A stretch of DNA of 64,000 nt, taken from the NCBI GenBank assembly GCA_031216915.1, contig CM062291.1:38010484-38074483 (forward strand), given 5' to 3'. Origin of the DNA: Pictodentalium vernedei (lineage: Eukaryota; Mollusca; Scaphopoda; Dentaliida; Dentaliidae). Positions 47,180-59,600 of this stretch are shown piece by piece; within the stretch, counting starts at the first letter, position 1; every line of letters begins with the position of its first letter. The translations under genes were made by a program, and so were the position numbers. The notes under the pieces are model-generated. The model made no database searches. It saw only the letters and a program-made list of their open reading frames with translations, and was not told the DNA's origin.

Positions 47180-47686
47180 ATGAATCAACGTCTCGTTGCC
47201 CTGGGTATGATTAGAGCTGGCAGAACACACAGAGAGGTTGCCCAGCATTTGAACTGCCACCGTAACACTGTAGACAGGCTAGTCCATCGACATGCACAAC
47301 ATGATGACGTTCGAGACCGACCCCGCTCCGGGAGACCCCGAGTTACCACCCCTGCACAAGATCGGTATATCCGTGTCGTCCATCTCCGGAACCAGCAACA
47401 AACGGCAATGATGACAGCCAGGAACATCCCTAACCTGAGATGGATACATCCTCAAACAGTAATCAACCGGCTGAGAGAATACGGCTTACGTCCTCGGAAG
47501 ACCTGCAATTTGTCCGATTTTGACGTTACGTCGTCGTGCTCGACTGCAGTGGTGTAGAGTAGGGTTAGGGTTAGCCTATCCTAACCCTACCCTAACCTAA
47601 CCCACTTCCATGCTAACTTGTTCGCTTCCATGAGGGGTAGATGCACAGCAGTAGTCGATGCAGATGGAGGTCATACCAGATATTGA
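47180..47686 (+). pseudogene. Tc1-like transposase remnant
   Basis: The N-terminal helix-turn-helix region is clear: MNQRLVALGMIRAGRTHREV, then LNCHRNTVDRLVHRH, the GRPR-type linker SGRPRVTT, and IHPQTVINRLREYGLRPRK. A frame change near 47520 follows, after which the family word LRRRARLQWC is read (47526-47555). The DDE catalytic domain is absent. In its place lies a telomere-like AGGGTTAGGGTTAG / CTAACCCTACCCTAACC segment (47559-47603). The family C-terminus then resumes as RCTAVVDADGGHTRY and a stop ending at 47686. It binds DNA by family analogy but cannot transpose. Confidence 0.88.
47559..47603. repeat. Telomere-like TTAGGG/CCCTAA inverted filler
   Basis: AGGGTTAGGGTTAG is followed after a short spacer by CTAACCCTACCCTAACCTAA, so the two halves form a hairpin. 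It sits exactly at the junction of the internal deletion in the Tc1-like gene. Confidence 0.8.
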
Positions 47687-48066
47687 GTGTGAGACTTTCG
47701 TGTTTGACCCTTAGTGTCTTTGACTCTCCATGGCACCAAGAGTATTTGTTGTAGCGTAATGAAATTTCTCGTGTTGATCACAAATTGATTCACCTGTGAT
47801 TGAATAAAATTTCCATGAATGAAAATGATATATATCTTTTTTTAGTGTTATTTTTTAGCATGCACACTTTCTTTTTTGGGAGAGTATATATTCATAGGTA
47901 AACAAAAGCAAAGGCTTTGGAACTTACCCCCATGCAGCTCTGTCGCCGTGTTTTGAAGAATTTTGATCCCCTACCTTTGTTCTTGGATATGTAAAGCACA
48001 TTTGGCCACGAATTGTTTTCGAGAAATATTATTAAATTATCAGTTCTGGTGCGAATATGGTAGTAG

Positions 48067-48827
48067 GGATTTTACATGAAAATTCCATAATGGGTTTTTT
48101 GTGATAAAACTGAATGGAAAATATTCCTTATGTGGGGAGAAAAAGAAATCTTTTTACAGAATCTAAATATTCCATGTAGTTTTCGAGTTATGGTCATAAG
48201 AAGTTTCAAAATTTGTCGAAAATTTAGTCACTGGGCCACAGTGCTTTCAGTATAAATCCCAGAACCCAAAACGCCCCCAAAAGTGGTGATTTTAGCACAT
48301 TTTTTTCATGTAAATAAAGACATTAACACTCATAAAAATGAAAGCAGTAATCAGAGCCTTGAGATTTCACACAGTCATGGGCCATACGTTGGCCCAGAAG
48401 TTAACTTCAAATTTTTTTAACATGACCGAACCGTCTTCAAGTTAATTTGCATATAATTTGCATAAAAATGTTAATTTTTCCCTTTATTTAGAGAATATTC
48501 CCACATTTTTCCTACTAGACCTCAAATTACATCACAGAAGTATTGCAGCAACTTGCATAACATGGACAGTTTGTTTTGTAACCATATCTGATTTTAAAAA
48601 ACAGCTAAAATTTCTTAATTTGCATATTTAAGCCCTGCCCACTTTTTAAAATTCCGCTATTAAGGAATGAATTGAACACTGACAAGCACAACTGACCACA
48701 AAATGGCATAAGTAATGAATCCACAACATTTTGAACCCCTGAAACATGTCAGCATGCCACCAGCTAGATATAACTATAAATAGCAGCATAATTAAAATAT
48801 TTAGGCCACGCCCACTTCTTTGGAAAA
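48067..48827. other. Unannotated
   Basis: AT-rich; no gene recognised. Confidence 0.4.
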
Positions 48828-48855
48828 GTTAAAAAATTTATAGTAATTTATATAT

Positions 48856-49060
48856 TTTTTATACTTACCAATGACCCACACTTAGCTGGTGCTAAACTCC
48901 TTAATTCAGGGCCAAACACAAATTTTGCCCCCCCAATCCCCAAAATTTGCATCAAAAACCGAAAAATACATGTCCTATATGGTCCTCCATACATTTACTC
49001 CTCTGCGCATGCGCAGTGTCAAGGAGGTCCCGAAATTGGCGCCAATTATCATTCTTACAA
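48856..49060. repeat. DIRS copy B left inverted terminal repeat
   Basis: Contains GGGCCAAACACAAATTTTGC and CTGCGCATGCGCAG, all found inverted at 55625-55835. Confidence 0.9.
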
Positions 49061-49130
49061 CCAGTGCCTGCTAAGCATTATGTACTCAGCGGAGAGGTAT
49101 GAGTTCCCAACTCCTGGGAGGGCCATCCCC

Positions 49131-49212
49131 GTCTGGGTCATTGGTAAGTATAAAAAATATATAAATTACTATAAATTTTTTAACATTTTTATACTGTACC
49201 AATGACCCAGAC
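49131..49212. repeat. DIRS copy B internal complementary region
   Basis: 49131-49194 is the reverse complement of the extreme left end (48828-48889), and the next bases up to 49212 are the reverse complement of the extreme right end (about 55814-55842). Confidence 0.92.
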
Positions 49213-49809
49213 TTAGCTGAATAGTAAATAGGCTGGAGGGCCTAGGACATAAAGGAAAATCCAATAAGCTCAATTATGTATAATAGAATATCCTCTCCAG
49301 GAGAAAAGAGATAGGCTTACATGTATCTTTCCTATTTATAATAAAGAAGAAAGACACAATACCGATCAGTAATTGAGCATAATAATCAATGATCTCTATT
49401 TACATCCAGTATAACCCTTTATACTAATATTTTTAAAGGTAAGCCAATAAATAAAGGAAGTCCAGAGAAATGAGACTCTTTATATTCATTAAAAGTGTCC
49501 GAGGATTGTATATTAACGCTCGTTTGACACATGACATATACAAATGCTTCACACCGAGCTACACTTTAAAAATATTACATGGATGATTAAACATTATCTT
49601 TACACTTTAAAACCATCCCGGTACCGACTCGGAATTACTGACTCTGGGGGAGGTATTCCCTTGCTTTTCAGTATAAAGCAGGTGACCTAAGGGAACACCC
49701 CCCCCCCCCCCTTCCCCTTGCCCTGGGTCAAATACCCCAGAGCGAAGAGGGCAGCAGGACAGAGTCACTGCCGGAACAGAAAGCCTACATAACAAAAGTT
49801 GCAACTGTT

Positions 49810-50850
49810 TAGTGGAAGATATTCTGAGCAACTGACAACGGACCTAAACAATGGAGGTCTCCAGAAATGGACTCAATATTTCTGAGATAAAAATTAGTGA
49901 ATGTGGAAGGTTGAGACCAATATGCAGCCTTCATTAGATCAGTAATAGCAATACAATTAGCATAGGCCCAAGAAGTCGAAAGAGCTCTTACTTCATGAGC
50001 TGAGTTCTTGAGTGCCGACTGCTGAGAAGAAGATAATTTTTCATAAGCAGTACGAATAGTTAATTGAATCCATCTAGCAATAGAATGAACCATAATATCC
50101 TTTCTATTAGGCATCAAAGACAGAAAGAAACGCTTACGTCCCTTTCTGATGAACTCAGATCTACGTCTGTAAATATGTATTGCTCTAACAGGACACAGTT
50201 GAGGCCTACGCCCATCAGATGATGGAAGGGCCTTAATAATAATAGGTTCGGGATACTTATTAGGAGCCTGATTCTTAGCCAAAAATCCAACATTGGAGGT
50301 AAAGGTAATAGTATTACCGACACTACGGTAGTGAGAATCCTCCACAGATAGTGCATGAAGCTCACTAACTCTTCCAGCAGAAGAGAAAGCTAAGAGAAAA
50401 GCTGTCTTATATGTTAAGAATTTGAAGTCAACTGTGTCAGGAGGCTCAAAAGGCGCTTCTTTTAGCTTAAGAAGAACCCAGGCCAAATTCCACTTCGGAA
50501 TTAATCTAAGGGTTCTAGGTCTATTTATCGAAAAATTTCTAACTAACTTACATAAAGAGACATTAGTTCCAATCATCAAGCTATCATGATGTGCATAGGT
50601 ATCGGATAGCATAGACCTATAACCCTTAATGGTGATAGGCTGCAGATTAATCTCATCAAACATGTATACTAGAAAGTTTGCTATGTCTGGAATGGAGGGA
50701 TCATAATTATCTACAGAATGATCCTCACACCACTGACAAAAGACCCTCCACTTAGCAGCATAGTTTAGCGAAGAGGAGGTCCTCCTGCAGTAAGAAATCG
50801 CGTCCACTGCTCGTCCTGTAAAATGTTTTCCGTGCAAGAAGGACCGCACA
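49810..50850 (-). mobile_element. DIRS copy B, tyrosine recombinase part
   Basis: A catalytic set of the tyrosine recombinase fold is visible: the first Arg in SSAGRVSELHAL, the HxxR box in HEVRALSTSWAY, and the nucleophile Tyr in TFTNFYLR. An N-terminal SAM-like part (SSLNYAAKWRVFCQWCEDH) precedes it. By family knowledge it integrates the circular DNA copy without target duplication. Confidence 0.88.
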
Positions 50851-51149
50851 ACAAAAATATGTGAAGGTTTAGACCTTGCGGATTGTGATGGAGGATGCGC
50901 GATTTCCCTTGCGAAAGAAGCTCTTCCCGTTGAGGAAGCTTCCTCGGCATGTCCCACAACAGACACCTGAGTAGATTTATCCACGGTCTCTGTGGAGACA
51001 GAGATGCTACCATCAGAATCTTGCATTGCGATTGTTTTATCTTGAGCAATATCTGCTGAATCAACGGCACTGGAGGATACGCATATCCTATCATTCCGTC
51101 CCAAGAGATCGAGAGAGCGTCTACTGCAAACGCTCGAGGATCCGGACAA

Positions 51150-51650
51150 GGTGACACATATGTCTGCAACTGATTGTTCAGATGTGTCGCAAATAAATCT
51201 ATCATTGGCCGTTCCCATTGGTAGCAAATCTGATTGAATACTTGCTTGTTGAGAGTCCATTCTGACGGCAACAGGCGACCCCCTCCGTGAAAGGGAGTCT
51301 GCTAAGACGTTCGGACGACCCGGAATATGACAGACGGAGAGAAGAATCTGATGTTCTAGTACAAACAGAAGAATTCTTTCCGTTAGATTGAGCAACGGAA
51401 TGGAATGAGTGCCACTCTGGTTCCGAATATACGCAACTACTGTCGTATTGTCGAACATAATTTGCACGTGTGCATTCTGAATAACGTCTATCCAATGACG
51501 GAGAGCAAGCCAAATCGACATCATCTCTTTGATGTTGATGTGCTTGTTTAGAAACTGCGGATCCCAAAGACCCTGGCACTTCAAATCCGATGGGCTCAGT
51601 GTCGCGCCCCAGCCTGTTTGACTGGCATCCGTCATAATCGTAAAACTCAG
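51150..51650 (-). mobile_element. DIRS copy B, RNase H part
   Basis: MTDASQTGWGATLSP, NIKEMMSIWLALRHW and MFDNTTVVAYIRNQSGT supply the expected acidic residues (D, E, D), followed by HIPGRPNVLADSLSR, as in RNase H of DIRS and Ty3-like elements. Confidence 0.88.
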
Positions 51651-52430
51651 AGGCAGTTCCGCACAGACCTATTAGTCTCATGAATTCCCTTGCTGACACT
51701 TTGTCTGAGTGAAGACAATAGCGAGCGTGACAACTGACTAATTTCGCTCTGGTTAACGGCAGACGAACGAGATTGTTGTGCGTCTCGAAGCTCATTCCCA
51801 GGTGGGTAAATGACTTGGACGGCACCAGATCCGACTTCTCTTCATTTACTATGAAACCGAGACGTCGGAGCAATAGAAGCAGATTGTGCATGTCGTTCTG
51901 AAGCATTAACTTGTTGCCGTATCTCTGAAGAACATCGTCCAGGTAAGCCGACGTTACCGCAGACGAATGAGCTCGGAAATGAGTCATTACCGAATTCATT
52001 ACTCGAGTGAATGCCCAGGGCGCTAGATTCAGACCAAAGCACATCGCTCGGAACTGGATAAACAACACCTAGGACAGCGAAGCGAAGATACTTTCTGAAC
52101 GCCGGATGTACCATGACGTGAAAGTATTCATCCTTGAGGTCTATGCTCGCAGCATAGTCGTTCACTCGAATGCTCGCTCTGACCGATCGAATGGTCTCCA
52201 TATAAAACTTTGGAGCCACGATCAGCTTGTTTATCCAGCTTAAGTCGATCACTGGACGGAACGAGCCGTCTGGCTTCGGAACCAGAAAAAGATGGCTGTA
52301 GAAACCTGGAGATTCCTGGTTTTCTACGACCTCTATCGCGTTCTTCGTTAAAAGAGACTGGACTTCTGATAGAAGTGCCGTTCTTTTCTGACAATTTGAC
52401 GGAAGCTGAGTCCATCTTGGACTTCAAGTT
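51650..52430 (-). mobile_element. DIRS copy B, reverse transcriptase part
   Basis: Family words include SIDLKDEYFHVMVHPAFRKY (motif A region), FGLNLAPWAFTRVM (motif B) and AYLDDVL (catalytic YxDD motif C). These are followed by LLLLRRLGFIVNEEKSDLVP and SFTHLGMSFET, typical of DIRS/Ty3-related polymerases. Confidence 0.88.
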
Positions 52431-54717
52431 AAAGGAGGTTTGCCTTTGAAGGACAGTTTTAGTGCTTCCGAAATAACCCCTCGAACCCAAGGGTCCTCCG
52501 TAATTGATTCCCAATTGCTTGAGAAACTCGACAGTCTTCCGCCCACCGGAACGCGACAGAGGTCTAGACCATCACTTCCTGGATCCGCGAGGCTTGCGGT
52601 AGGAGAAACAACGTCCTCTGCGACCCGCACCTCGCCCCGTCGGCCTAGGGGCGTCTGACCGGTTATTTCGGCCAGCGTAACGGCCCCCAGTCGAGTCGCT
52701 ACTCTGCCGGTCTCTAGAGTAAGACCTAGAGGACGCATAGGAACCTCTATAGGAACTTCCCCTGGACAAACTCGTTCCGGAACTTCCGAAGTGCCCGGCC
52801 TACTCCTGTCTGCTGGTTCCGATTTCTTGGAAGCAGACTTAAACAGCAGAGAGTCCGAAGCTTTCTTTGTTAATTTATCATATATATCAGAAAGCTTGCC
52901 ACTGAAGAGAAACTCTCCAGAGACCGGAGCGACTCTAAGAGAGTTTTTCACCTTACTGTCCACGCGTGTGGAAGTAGCCAGGGCCGCGTCACGTCTAGGT
53001 AACTCCAGATTTGCCACTGAAAGGGCGGAGTTATAAGTGGAAAAAGCTATGGCCCTGGACAGAACTCTTAAAGACGTTTGTACGTCTTGAAATTCTGGTC
53101 CTTCAAAGCGTAATGACAACGCTCTAGTAAGGTGATCTGCATAGGAAAGAGCGTCTAAACTAGCTCTGTTAGACGATATCGTCGTTTCCATTGTAAACGA
53201 CGGAAGTGACATAGACGACAGCATGGATATATCAAGGTCTTCAGCCTGGTCGTCTAAACGCAGAGGAACTCTCTGGATGCCCTGACCTGCCGTATCAAAC
53301 TTGTTCCTTTGATTAATAAACGGCAGCTGTAGAGCAGATGCCAGTAGGAAGGCTGACCTACCCGTCTTGTTGGCAAGTTTATCAATAGCGTCATTCAATA
53401 ATTCAAAAATCCGAGAGACATTCTTGGATTGTGACGGAAATTCCGGGACAATGTCCCTAAACCAATTAAAAAAATCGGTGTCCAGTGGCGCTATCACCCT
53501 CCTATGCGGCTGCGCAGCATTTTGGTCTGGCGGAACAACTTCTGGAAGGTAATGCCGGATGAATTCTACGGCTATTTTATGTTGTTCCGAAAGGGAAATA
53601 TCTAATTCATCAGAATCCCTTTCGCCATCCTGCCGTACCTCATGTAAATCATGTAAATCTCGGTCGTCCGCACCGGATCCAGCGGCGGAACCTACCGACC
53701 CAGCATCTTCTGACATTTCATGTTCCGACAAAGGCTCTGCCGGTTGCTGGGATGCTGCGATTAACTTTGCTGTGATAGCACATCCGTTACAGAGGCCTGG
53801 GGAGCGGCGGTCTTACTGGATTTAGCCGCCGGAAGCTCCCTGGACGTTGCATCCTGCATACATCTTTTATTCAAACGTCCGGATGAAGAAGGCCTCGTAT
53901 CCCTGGCTACCGGATGGCGTGACCTGGTCGCCGTGGAATCCCTGGTCGGCAAAGCTGACTGTAATTCACTGGTCACATAGCCAAGGTGCGGTCGAGTGTG
54001 CTGCTGAGAGGATATGGAAGCCTTATAGGTAGCCTCGCCGGACTGCCTATATACCGGAGCATCCAGAGCGGCGGACGTATGCTCCGACTGCGTAACACTA
54101 TGGCCTACAACATCTGGTCCCAGATGCTGCTGTATGAGAGAGGGACCTCTCTCGCTTACAGCCCGTGCCGAACTGGACAAGCTAAACACCGGACTGTCAG
54201 GCTTCCTCAGATCCATCCTCCTTTCCCTCGTCACTGGGTGTGCACGTGGATGTTTTATAGTGCTCGCAACACCCGACTCTCTCTGCTGGACCGCAACGGA
54301 TGAACCCGGATGCTGCCCCATTCGGTGAATGTACGCAACCCCGGTCGAGCTAGTGGACGTAAACCCCTTCAGGTTCCTTTCAGGGAATTGACGAATCTCC
54401 ATGAGCACTTTTGCCGCTAACTCTTCGCTTGTATGTGACGACGGAGGCACACTTCTGGACGACATCACGGAAACATCACTCTGTTCTTGTTCCTCTGAAA
54501 AAGAGAGTGAAATACTAGAGTGACTCTGAGGAGAAAGAACCGGAATGGACCTGTCTCCAGGAACAACATACCATGACACACATTTCCAACGTTTTTCATC
54601 CCATTTGAAACACACAGAACAAAGATCAGTGCGAGTACAGAGAGAACAATTAATACAGAGATCATGAGAATCATAGGAAGATTTCCTCCTATTACAATTT
54701 GAACAATAATCATTCAT
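52430..54717 (-). mobile_element. DIRS copy B, gag-like part
   Basis: It begins MNDYCSNCNRRKSSYDSHDL and has a cysteine-rich N-terminus (CSNC, CINCSLC, DLCSVC) suggesting zinc binding. Long Ser/Arg/Pro-rich low-complexity stretches follow, then a more ordered region with SRIFELLNDAIDKLANKTGR. The order cysteine cluster, disordered middle, helical part fits a DIRS first protein; assignment as gag is by position and composition. Confidence 0.7.
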
Positions 54718-55624
54718 AGTGAAATGTAAACAATCAAAGTACTCGCACTAATCCTTGAAAATAAAGATACATAATACAACAATCCATTATATTCATTAAT
54801 AAATAATGATTTGAAAACAAAAAAATTTTTTTTTTTTTTAAAAAAAAAAAAACAAAACATTTTTTCAGAAGAGCCCAAGTTCCCAAAGGGAACCCTGAGC
54901 CCAATGGATCCCAAAAAAAGCCTAATTGTGGACAAAAATTTAAATTCATTTAGAAAAAATTAATGAGACACTTACGGACAATAATAATGTATCTTACTAT
55001 GAATAAGAGATGCAGAAGACAAATAATCACTATCAGCAGTAACTGTTGTCAACCTAAGCAAAAGTGTCAACAAACCGGAAACCTGACTCCAGGCACTGAA
55101 ACAAACATGGCCCGAAATCAGTCACCAATTAAAACACTATCTGATGCAAAACAGAGGCTTCCAGAGAAGAAACTGTAGAACATCAGATGGTAGATGCAGA
55201 CCAAAATGCCTAAACACCCCTAGGGTGAGGACGTAAACATGGGGAAAAAACAGAAATAAATCTGTTACCAAGCCAAAACTCCCAAGAAATTTTAGTAATA
55301 AACATTACAAAAAATAAGCCAAAACATGGGAGAATAACTAGGGGGAATAAGGAAGGTAGAGAGGAAACACTGATCAAACAATGGTACTTCATAGCAAGAA
55401 TGACAACATCAGGGCTATGCCTTGAAAAAAGGCAACTAGAAATAATTTCATAAAATAATTATAAGTTACAGCCCTGAACATTTTCTTGCACTAAATTTTT
55501 TCCTCTCCTCCTTATGTATCCTCTATATTTCCACCATTTCTCTCATGAACAGGTGTCTGGCATCATGAAAACTGAGATTTGGAAGCACAAATAACAGAGA
55601 GGTGTGACTGTTTTGTGGGCCAAA

Positions 55625-55835
55625 CAAAGAATGATAATTGGTGCCAATTTCGGGACCTCCTTGACACTGCGCATGCGCAGAGGAGTAAATGTATGGAGGA
55701 CCATATAGGACATGTATTTTTCGGTTTTTGATGCAAATTTTGGGGATGGGGGGGGGGGGGGGGGGGCAAAATCCGTGTTTGGCCCTGAATTAAGGAGTTT
55801 AGCACCAGCTAAGTCTGGGTCATTGGTACAGTATA
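55625..55835. repeat. DIRS copy B right inverted terminal repeat
   Basis: Inverse of 48856-49060; it differs mainly by a long poly-G tract at 55745-55766. Confidence 0.9.
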
Positions 55836-55842
55836 AAAATAT

Positions 55843-56641
55843 AAGAAAATGCATGTAACTGTTTGAATATACAACCAAACTAAAGCTTACTAAGAAAACA
55901 TGTGTCCACTAACAAACTGATTCCAATATTACCTTGAAGACAAAGTTCATAGAAGTCCAATTAAGGTTCTAATAAAATTTAAAACTAATTAAATATGCAA
56001 ATTTATTCAGTGATGTCATGTATTTCAAAATATTCATTCCTATCTCAATCCATCATTTTGACTCGCTTCTTGGTCAAAGTCAGTCAGCATGGTGAGAATA
56101 AAATCTAAACCCTATTGTATTGAACTAATGGTCTCCAACTTCATGAGGTGATAAAATATAATTAAATTATTTTAATTATTTAATAATTTATATAAATATG
56201 CATATTTATTCATTTCAGTTTGATTTTTTACTATTATTCATTGCTAAAACCAACAACTATTTTTTCTTCTAATTTCCCGTGTAACTCAAGCAGCACGGTG
56301 GGGAAAAGAATATTGAATGCTTTCGACTGAGACTACCAAAAGGCCACTCTGAAAGCTAGTCAGCTTTCTTTCAGCTAGCTGGACAGACCATGTGTACAAG
56401 AGTAGTGTACTGCTTGAAATGTGTAACACTCATTGTATAAGAAAAGTTTTACAGCTTTGATCAGCAGTGCAAAATCCAAGAGGCCACTGGCTGGGATTGA
56501 CAATAAATCTTTGAGTGAAAAAGACAACAGAAGATTGAAATGTAGCATCAGTCAGGAAAAAAGTATTTGATTCCTGCACTTGTGTTCCATATAATCTTTC
56601 CTGTAATATTCATATATTTTTTTTATATTTTCTACTCCATA
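55843..56641. other. Unannotated
   Basis: AT-rich, no recognised feature. Confidence 0.4.
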
Positions 56642-56644
56642 TTA

Positions 56645-58139
56645 GGCCAAAAAAAAAAAAGGAATTGATTCTCAGGCACCGCCGCGTTGAAAAAAATGGC
56701 CCGCGTTGGGCCTTTTTATTTGGACCGTCATTGCAAGAAAATAGGAAACAAGGAAATTGAAAAGGGACTATTGGTTTTAAGGCCCAAAACCAACGAATAA
56801 ACAGGTAAATATACACAGGCGTGTGTTAAGTGTGAGAGCCTCTGGCCTTGGCTTACATTGGGGGCGAAATTCAAGTCGCCCTTCTAAACTTCCTTGGGAG
56901 ACATGGCAGTTTACTGTATTTTCTTATGTTTTATTTTTTTAAAAACACACGCTTCCGCAAAAAACAGAAAACACGGTTGCTGTTAAAGTCCGTCACACGG
57001 CTATGAAAATAGCCTAAACTAGCCCAATTTTATATTTCTGAAAAGAATTGCAATGGCGTAGTCGTTCGAACAATTCGCCCCAACTGATAGCAACCAGCAC
57101 AAAATGGCTATTTAAAAACAAAGTACCAGACAAAACAACGAATTACAGAAGACACGCATCGAGTTAATTAGAATTTATTAAAAGTTAACCACCGTTTCAA
57201 AACAAAAAAAATGTATTGGAGACAGTTCGTCCATATCGAAATTGCTTGCGGTTACGCTCTGTTCCACTGAAAAATTGGCTGCATTGAAATTCGCCCCGCA
57301 ATTTGCATTGAATGTTTTTCTTTGAAAACTTGTGAAGTTTGTTGGAAGGGGGTTAAATGTAATAAGGCTACAATAGAAATCACAGGTATTTGGATGGATA
57401 AGAATGGCAGACCTTCAAAGCACCAATCGCACGTGTCAGTGAAAGATGGTTGGCAGAAATTGTCAGTTTTCTGAACAGTGTATTATTACCCAGCGCAGCC
57501 GGAAAGGGAGACAACTGAAATGTTTTGTCATTTACCAAAGAAATTAATTAACTCAAATTGTTAATAACGCTTAATTTACGAAGAATATCGAAAACTTTTT
57601 TAACTACGCTTTTCAACTCAGTTAGGGTATTCAGAAACCATGAATGACCCAGCTTCTTATATGAACTTGAAATTTATTTTAAACACTTTAAATATTTTTT
57701 TAAAAAGAAAAGAATATACCTTCTGTTACAGAGAAGAACACGCTCACCCATGGGTCATACTAAAAATCAAAATAACTCACAATGATACCAATTTAATACG
57801 AGGGTGGTCAATAATATCCAGTATTCATAAAATAGTTCTGCTTTGTAAAAGTTTAAAAAGTGGAAGTCAGAGTTCTGTTTCTAAATACAAAAAGTGGTGA
57901 TATCAGAAAATAAAGAAAAACAGTTTTAGTTTTCAATAAAATTAGTTTTATTTGTATATCATTTACAATATGCACTTTCCATGCTTTTCAGGTAAAAACA
58001 GACATCGAAAGTGACTTTTGCCTCTCAATCCTTTCTCACCATCTGGAAGAAATAAAAATAAAAATAAAATAAAATCCTCCCTCCCTCATTGATTTGAAAA
58101 AAAAATTGCCTGAGAATCAATTGATTTTTTTTTTTGGCC
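56645..58139. mobile_element. Harbinger-like non-autonomous element with TTA target duplication
   Basis: The ends GGCCAAAAAAAAAAAA..AATTGATTCTCAGGCA and the inverse are flanked by TTA at 56642-56644 and 58140-58142, the TWA target of PIF/Harbinger. The 1.5-kb interior has no recognisable transposase; the ORF at 57640-57900 has no domain I know. Confidence 0.7.
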
Positions 58140-58142
58140 TTA

Positions 58143-58916
58143 TTCGAATTTGAGCCCCTATTTTTTTTATTCATTTTCACTAGGCTGGAATGTGAGCTAA
58201 ATCATTAGGATACACTATTTTGGAGTTTGGACTAAATCCTTAAAATGTTTCCATAGCTGTTGAAAGTTGGAGTTATTTTAGAATTTTGAGGTTATTTATC
58301 CAAGATGTGGCACTTTGAAGTATAATTATAAACTCAGTTTGAAACTTCAGTGTTAGGCTAAAATATTCCACCCTATACTATTATTCCAACCCATAGTATC
58401 ATTTCATTTTACCAATTTTTCCAAATTTTCCACCCTTCACTATTAATCCTCACCATACTATTATTTGGATGACAGGAGTAAGCCTCCTCTCACATAAAAT
58501 TCACAGTAAAGAAACATGAGGACAATGGTCAGTGAATGAAAATACATGAGAATCAGAATATGGGATGAAGATCATCCTCACCAGTCCACCCTCCCCCCCC
58601 CCCCCCCCCCCCCCCCCACACACACCTCCAATTTCACTGTAAACTGTAACCTACCGAGAGATCCTGACAAGCTGAAGGCTTGTTCATATTCAAGTTTTGA
58701 GACTACCAGTAAGGAATTAGAGAAGCATGTAGTTGGAGAAGAGATAAAGCCTGGAGAGAGTGGATCACCATTAAACCACAAAATGCATTTGACAATTATG
58801 CACCTTTTGAGAACAGAAAACAAAAAAAGTTTCAGCGCAAAACAGCTGGGGGTGCAAGAGGTCTATGAGTGGAAAAATTTATAGTTATTATACTTCTTTG
58901 AAAAACAGTACCCGCA
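58143..58916. other. Unannotated, poly-C run before the gap
   Basis: Poly-C at 58588-58617. Repeated TACTATTATT/CCACCCT words near 58370-58460. No gene recognised. Confidence 0.4.
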
Positions 58917-59016
58917 NNNNNNNNNNNNNNNNNNNNNNNNNNNNNNNNNNNNNNNNNNNNNNNNNNNNNNNNNNNNNNNNNNNNNNNNNNNNNNNNNNNN
59001 NNNNNNNNNNNNNNNN
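58917..59016. other. Assembly gap of 100 N
   Basis: A run of exactly 100 unknown bases, the usual placeholder for a gap of unknown length. Confidence 0.99.
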
Positions 59017-59600
59017 AAACAGAGAAGACTGGTGACGGCAGTGAACCCGCCTCTGTCCCTTTCTGTAAGCGCATTGCGCATCTTTTGTCCCAACCCAATA
59101 GGATTATAATGCAGGCCTGCCCCGAACCAGGGAAGTTCGGGTCTTCTTTTTGGTGGTCCCCGAAAGGGGGGTCGTTGTTGTTTTCCTTCAAAGAGTCCAA
59201 CCAAACAGAGACAGCCTGAGACAGATTATACTTGCCAGTGATGGCCATCACTCAAAATCATCCTCGAAGTGGCAGACTATACTTGCCCGAAAATCCAGAT
59301 CGACTTCACCCCTCGGGGAGAGGTAGTACCTTTGTGAGAGGACCCAACCTCTCACACTGGTCCTCACCCGAGGGTTCAACCGACATCAGCCAAGAGACCA
59401 TCACGACGCAACCGGTGACACCTGCCGAGTACCTGAAGCCGTTCATCCTTCAACACGCCTAGACATGTGAGAATTAACCATCTACAGTCACTGAGGGTCG
59501 AAAGGGGCTTGTTCCCCATACCGTCCCTGAGCGCCTTCGGCGCGCGAAACCATTCCTTTCGCTTCGGCAGTGAAGAAGGACTTGATGTTGAAGGAGGTAG
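59017..59600. other. GC-rich island of unknown nature beside the gap
   Basis: Composition is clearly richer in GC than the rest. The plus frame ending at 59462 (NPDRLHPSGRGSTFVRGPNL...TPAEYLKPFILQHA) and the minus frames near 59040-59250 are both open, so either could be part of an unrecognised coding segment cut by the gap. GATTATACTTGCC and GACTATACTTGCC form a short duplication at 59223 and 59275. I cannot assign a family. Confidence 0.35.

Larger units (their letters stand above)
46857..47885 (+). mobile_element. Tc1/mariner-type element, internally deleted
   Basis: The TIRs TACTCGCCCAAAAAAGAAAG (continuing TGTGCA) and the inverse TGCACACTTTC...GGGAGAGTA sit next to TA on each side, the Tc1/mariner target. 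It is 1.03 kb, shorter than the 1.3-1.7 kb expected for a full element, because the catalytic part of the transposase is missing. It sits inside the 46282-48066 element. Confidence 0.85.
46282..48066. mobile_element. Foldback/TIR element interrupted by a Tc1-like element
   Basis: The left arm contains CCTTAAATTCAAATTAAATA (shared with 39188) and, at 46440-46532, TCTGCTACCGTATTC, ACCAGAACTGATAA, GGCCAAATGTGCTT and ATATCCAAGAACAAAG. All four recur inverted at 47971-48065. The right outer arm seems shorter than the left. Confidence 0.7.
48828..55842 (-). mobile_element. DIRS-type tyrosine-recombinase retroelement, copy B (fossil, largely whole)
   Basis: 7.0 kb. The inverted terminal repeats of about 200 bp (48856-49060 and 55625-55835) are nearly identical apart from a poly-C tract. 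The internal complementary region at 49131-49212 lies near the 3' end, as in DIRS elements. No flanking target duplication is seen, as expected for this group. In minus-strand order it has a gag-like part, reverse transcriptase, RNase H and tyrosine recombinase, most of them in long open stretches. It looks almost whole, with only a few breaks. Its terminal repeats differ from those of copy A, so the two are separate subfamilies. The long open stretches and matching ends suggest a fairly recent insertion. Confidence 0.93.
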
